DNA of 64,000 bases from Trissonchulus latispiculum (lineage: Eukaryota > Nematoda > Enoplea > Enoplida > Ironidae), in contig JASAND010012690.1 in NCBI GenBank assembly GCA_030248195.1, forward strand, positions 1-64,000, read 5' to 3'. The notes below the pieces were generated by a model. It saw only the letters and a list, made by a program, of their open reading frames with translations. It ran no database searches and was not told the DNA's origin. Shown here one piece after another: positions 63,655 to 64,000 of the stretch. Position numbers and translations under genes: made by a program. Position 1 is the first letter of the stretch; each line of letters opens with the position of its first letter.

Positions 63655-64000
63655 ATAAGACGTCTTAAACTTTCTGCATAAGACGTTTCAACTAAGCCGC
63701 TGATTGACGTTTAATTTAGCAGCTGCCTTCTTTTGGGTCACTTTTGTTATGTTGGCAAGAGGTCATTAAGTTGTGATAAACACATTGTGTATATAAACGT
63801 ACAATGTATAAACGCATATGTGCAAGTGCTTTATGCATATACGTAGACATCAGCTGAGTCTATATGCACAATGTGTTTGTCACAACTTTGTGACCTCTTG
63901 CCAACATAACAAAAGTGACCCAGCAGAAGCAGCTGCTAAGTTAAACCTCAATCAGCGGCTTATTTGAAACTTCTTATTCAGAAAGTTTAACACGTCTTAT
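63655..64000. repeat. Large foldback element, running to the window edge
   Basis: The arm at about 63655-63800 (AAGACGTCTTAAACTTTC, TAAGCCGCTGATTG, GTCACTTTTGTTATGTTGGC, ACACATTGTGTATAT) is the near reverse complement of about 63860-64000. A short spacer carries CATATG/TATATGC words. The outer limit on the right lies at or beyond the window end. The element at 63091-63649 inserted beside or within its left end. Confidence 0.8.

Overview
The window is nuclear DNA of an invertebrate animal. It is AT-rich, genes are sparse and split by GT-AG introns, and most of the sequence is mobile DNA. Three host genes can be supported, all animal-type: a DEG/ENaC ion-channel subunit (+, 3848-6274, 5' end missing), a two-exon secreted cystine-knot ligand resembling Trunk/PTTH (-, 11990-9389), and a two-exon calmodulin/troponin-C-like EF-hand protein (+, 48767-50480). 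The exon boundaries in all three were chosen because the reading phase is kept across the splice. The sequence alone does not fix the phylum.

Layout. 1-3800 has no gene but carries a long series of perfect hairpins, including seven packed into about 240 bases. 3.8-6.3 kb is the channel gene. 6.4-8.1 kb is a foldback repeat split by a hAT-type element with an intact 8-bp target duplication. 9.4-12.0 kb is the ligand gene. 12.2-15.2 kb holds a composite inverted-repeat element, a tRNA-like (SINE-type) sequence and a second hAT-type element inserted in it. 19.0-21.5 kb is another hAT-type element, itself split by a small LTR element that carries only a broken gag. 24.7-25.5 kb is a further hAT-type copy.

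27,815-45,404 is the centrepiece: a nearly intact 17.6-kb Ty3/Gypsy-type LTR element on the minus strand with 1.53-kb LTRs (about 99% identical) and a TCAG target duplication. Its order is unusual: Gag capsid, nucleocapsid zinc knuckle, a class-I-like envelope glycoprotein lying upstream of and in frame with Pol, two tandem retropepsin-type domains, RT, RNase H, integrase, an OTU-type cysteine protease, and two related CxxC/CPNxxC proteins of unknown function. Two of its three frame changes sit at homopolymer runs (G7 and C8).

45.4-64 kb holds short repeats, a second tRNA-like repeat, a 41-bp minisatellite just upstream of the EF-hand gene, a MITE filling half of that gene's intron, a 27-bp hairpin array split by a 2.3-kb hAT-type element, and at the right edge a large foldback with a nested element.

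The recurring theme is nested, non-autonomous transposons. At least four related hAT-type elements have ends made of inverted, short-period GC-rich arrays, each family using a different motif. No transposase gene was seen in the window.
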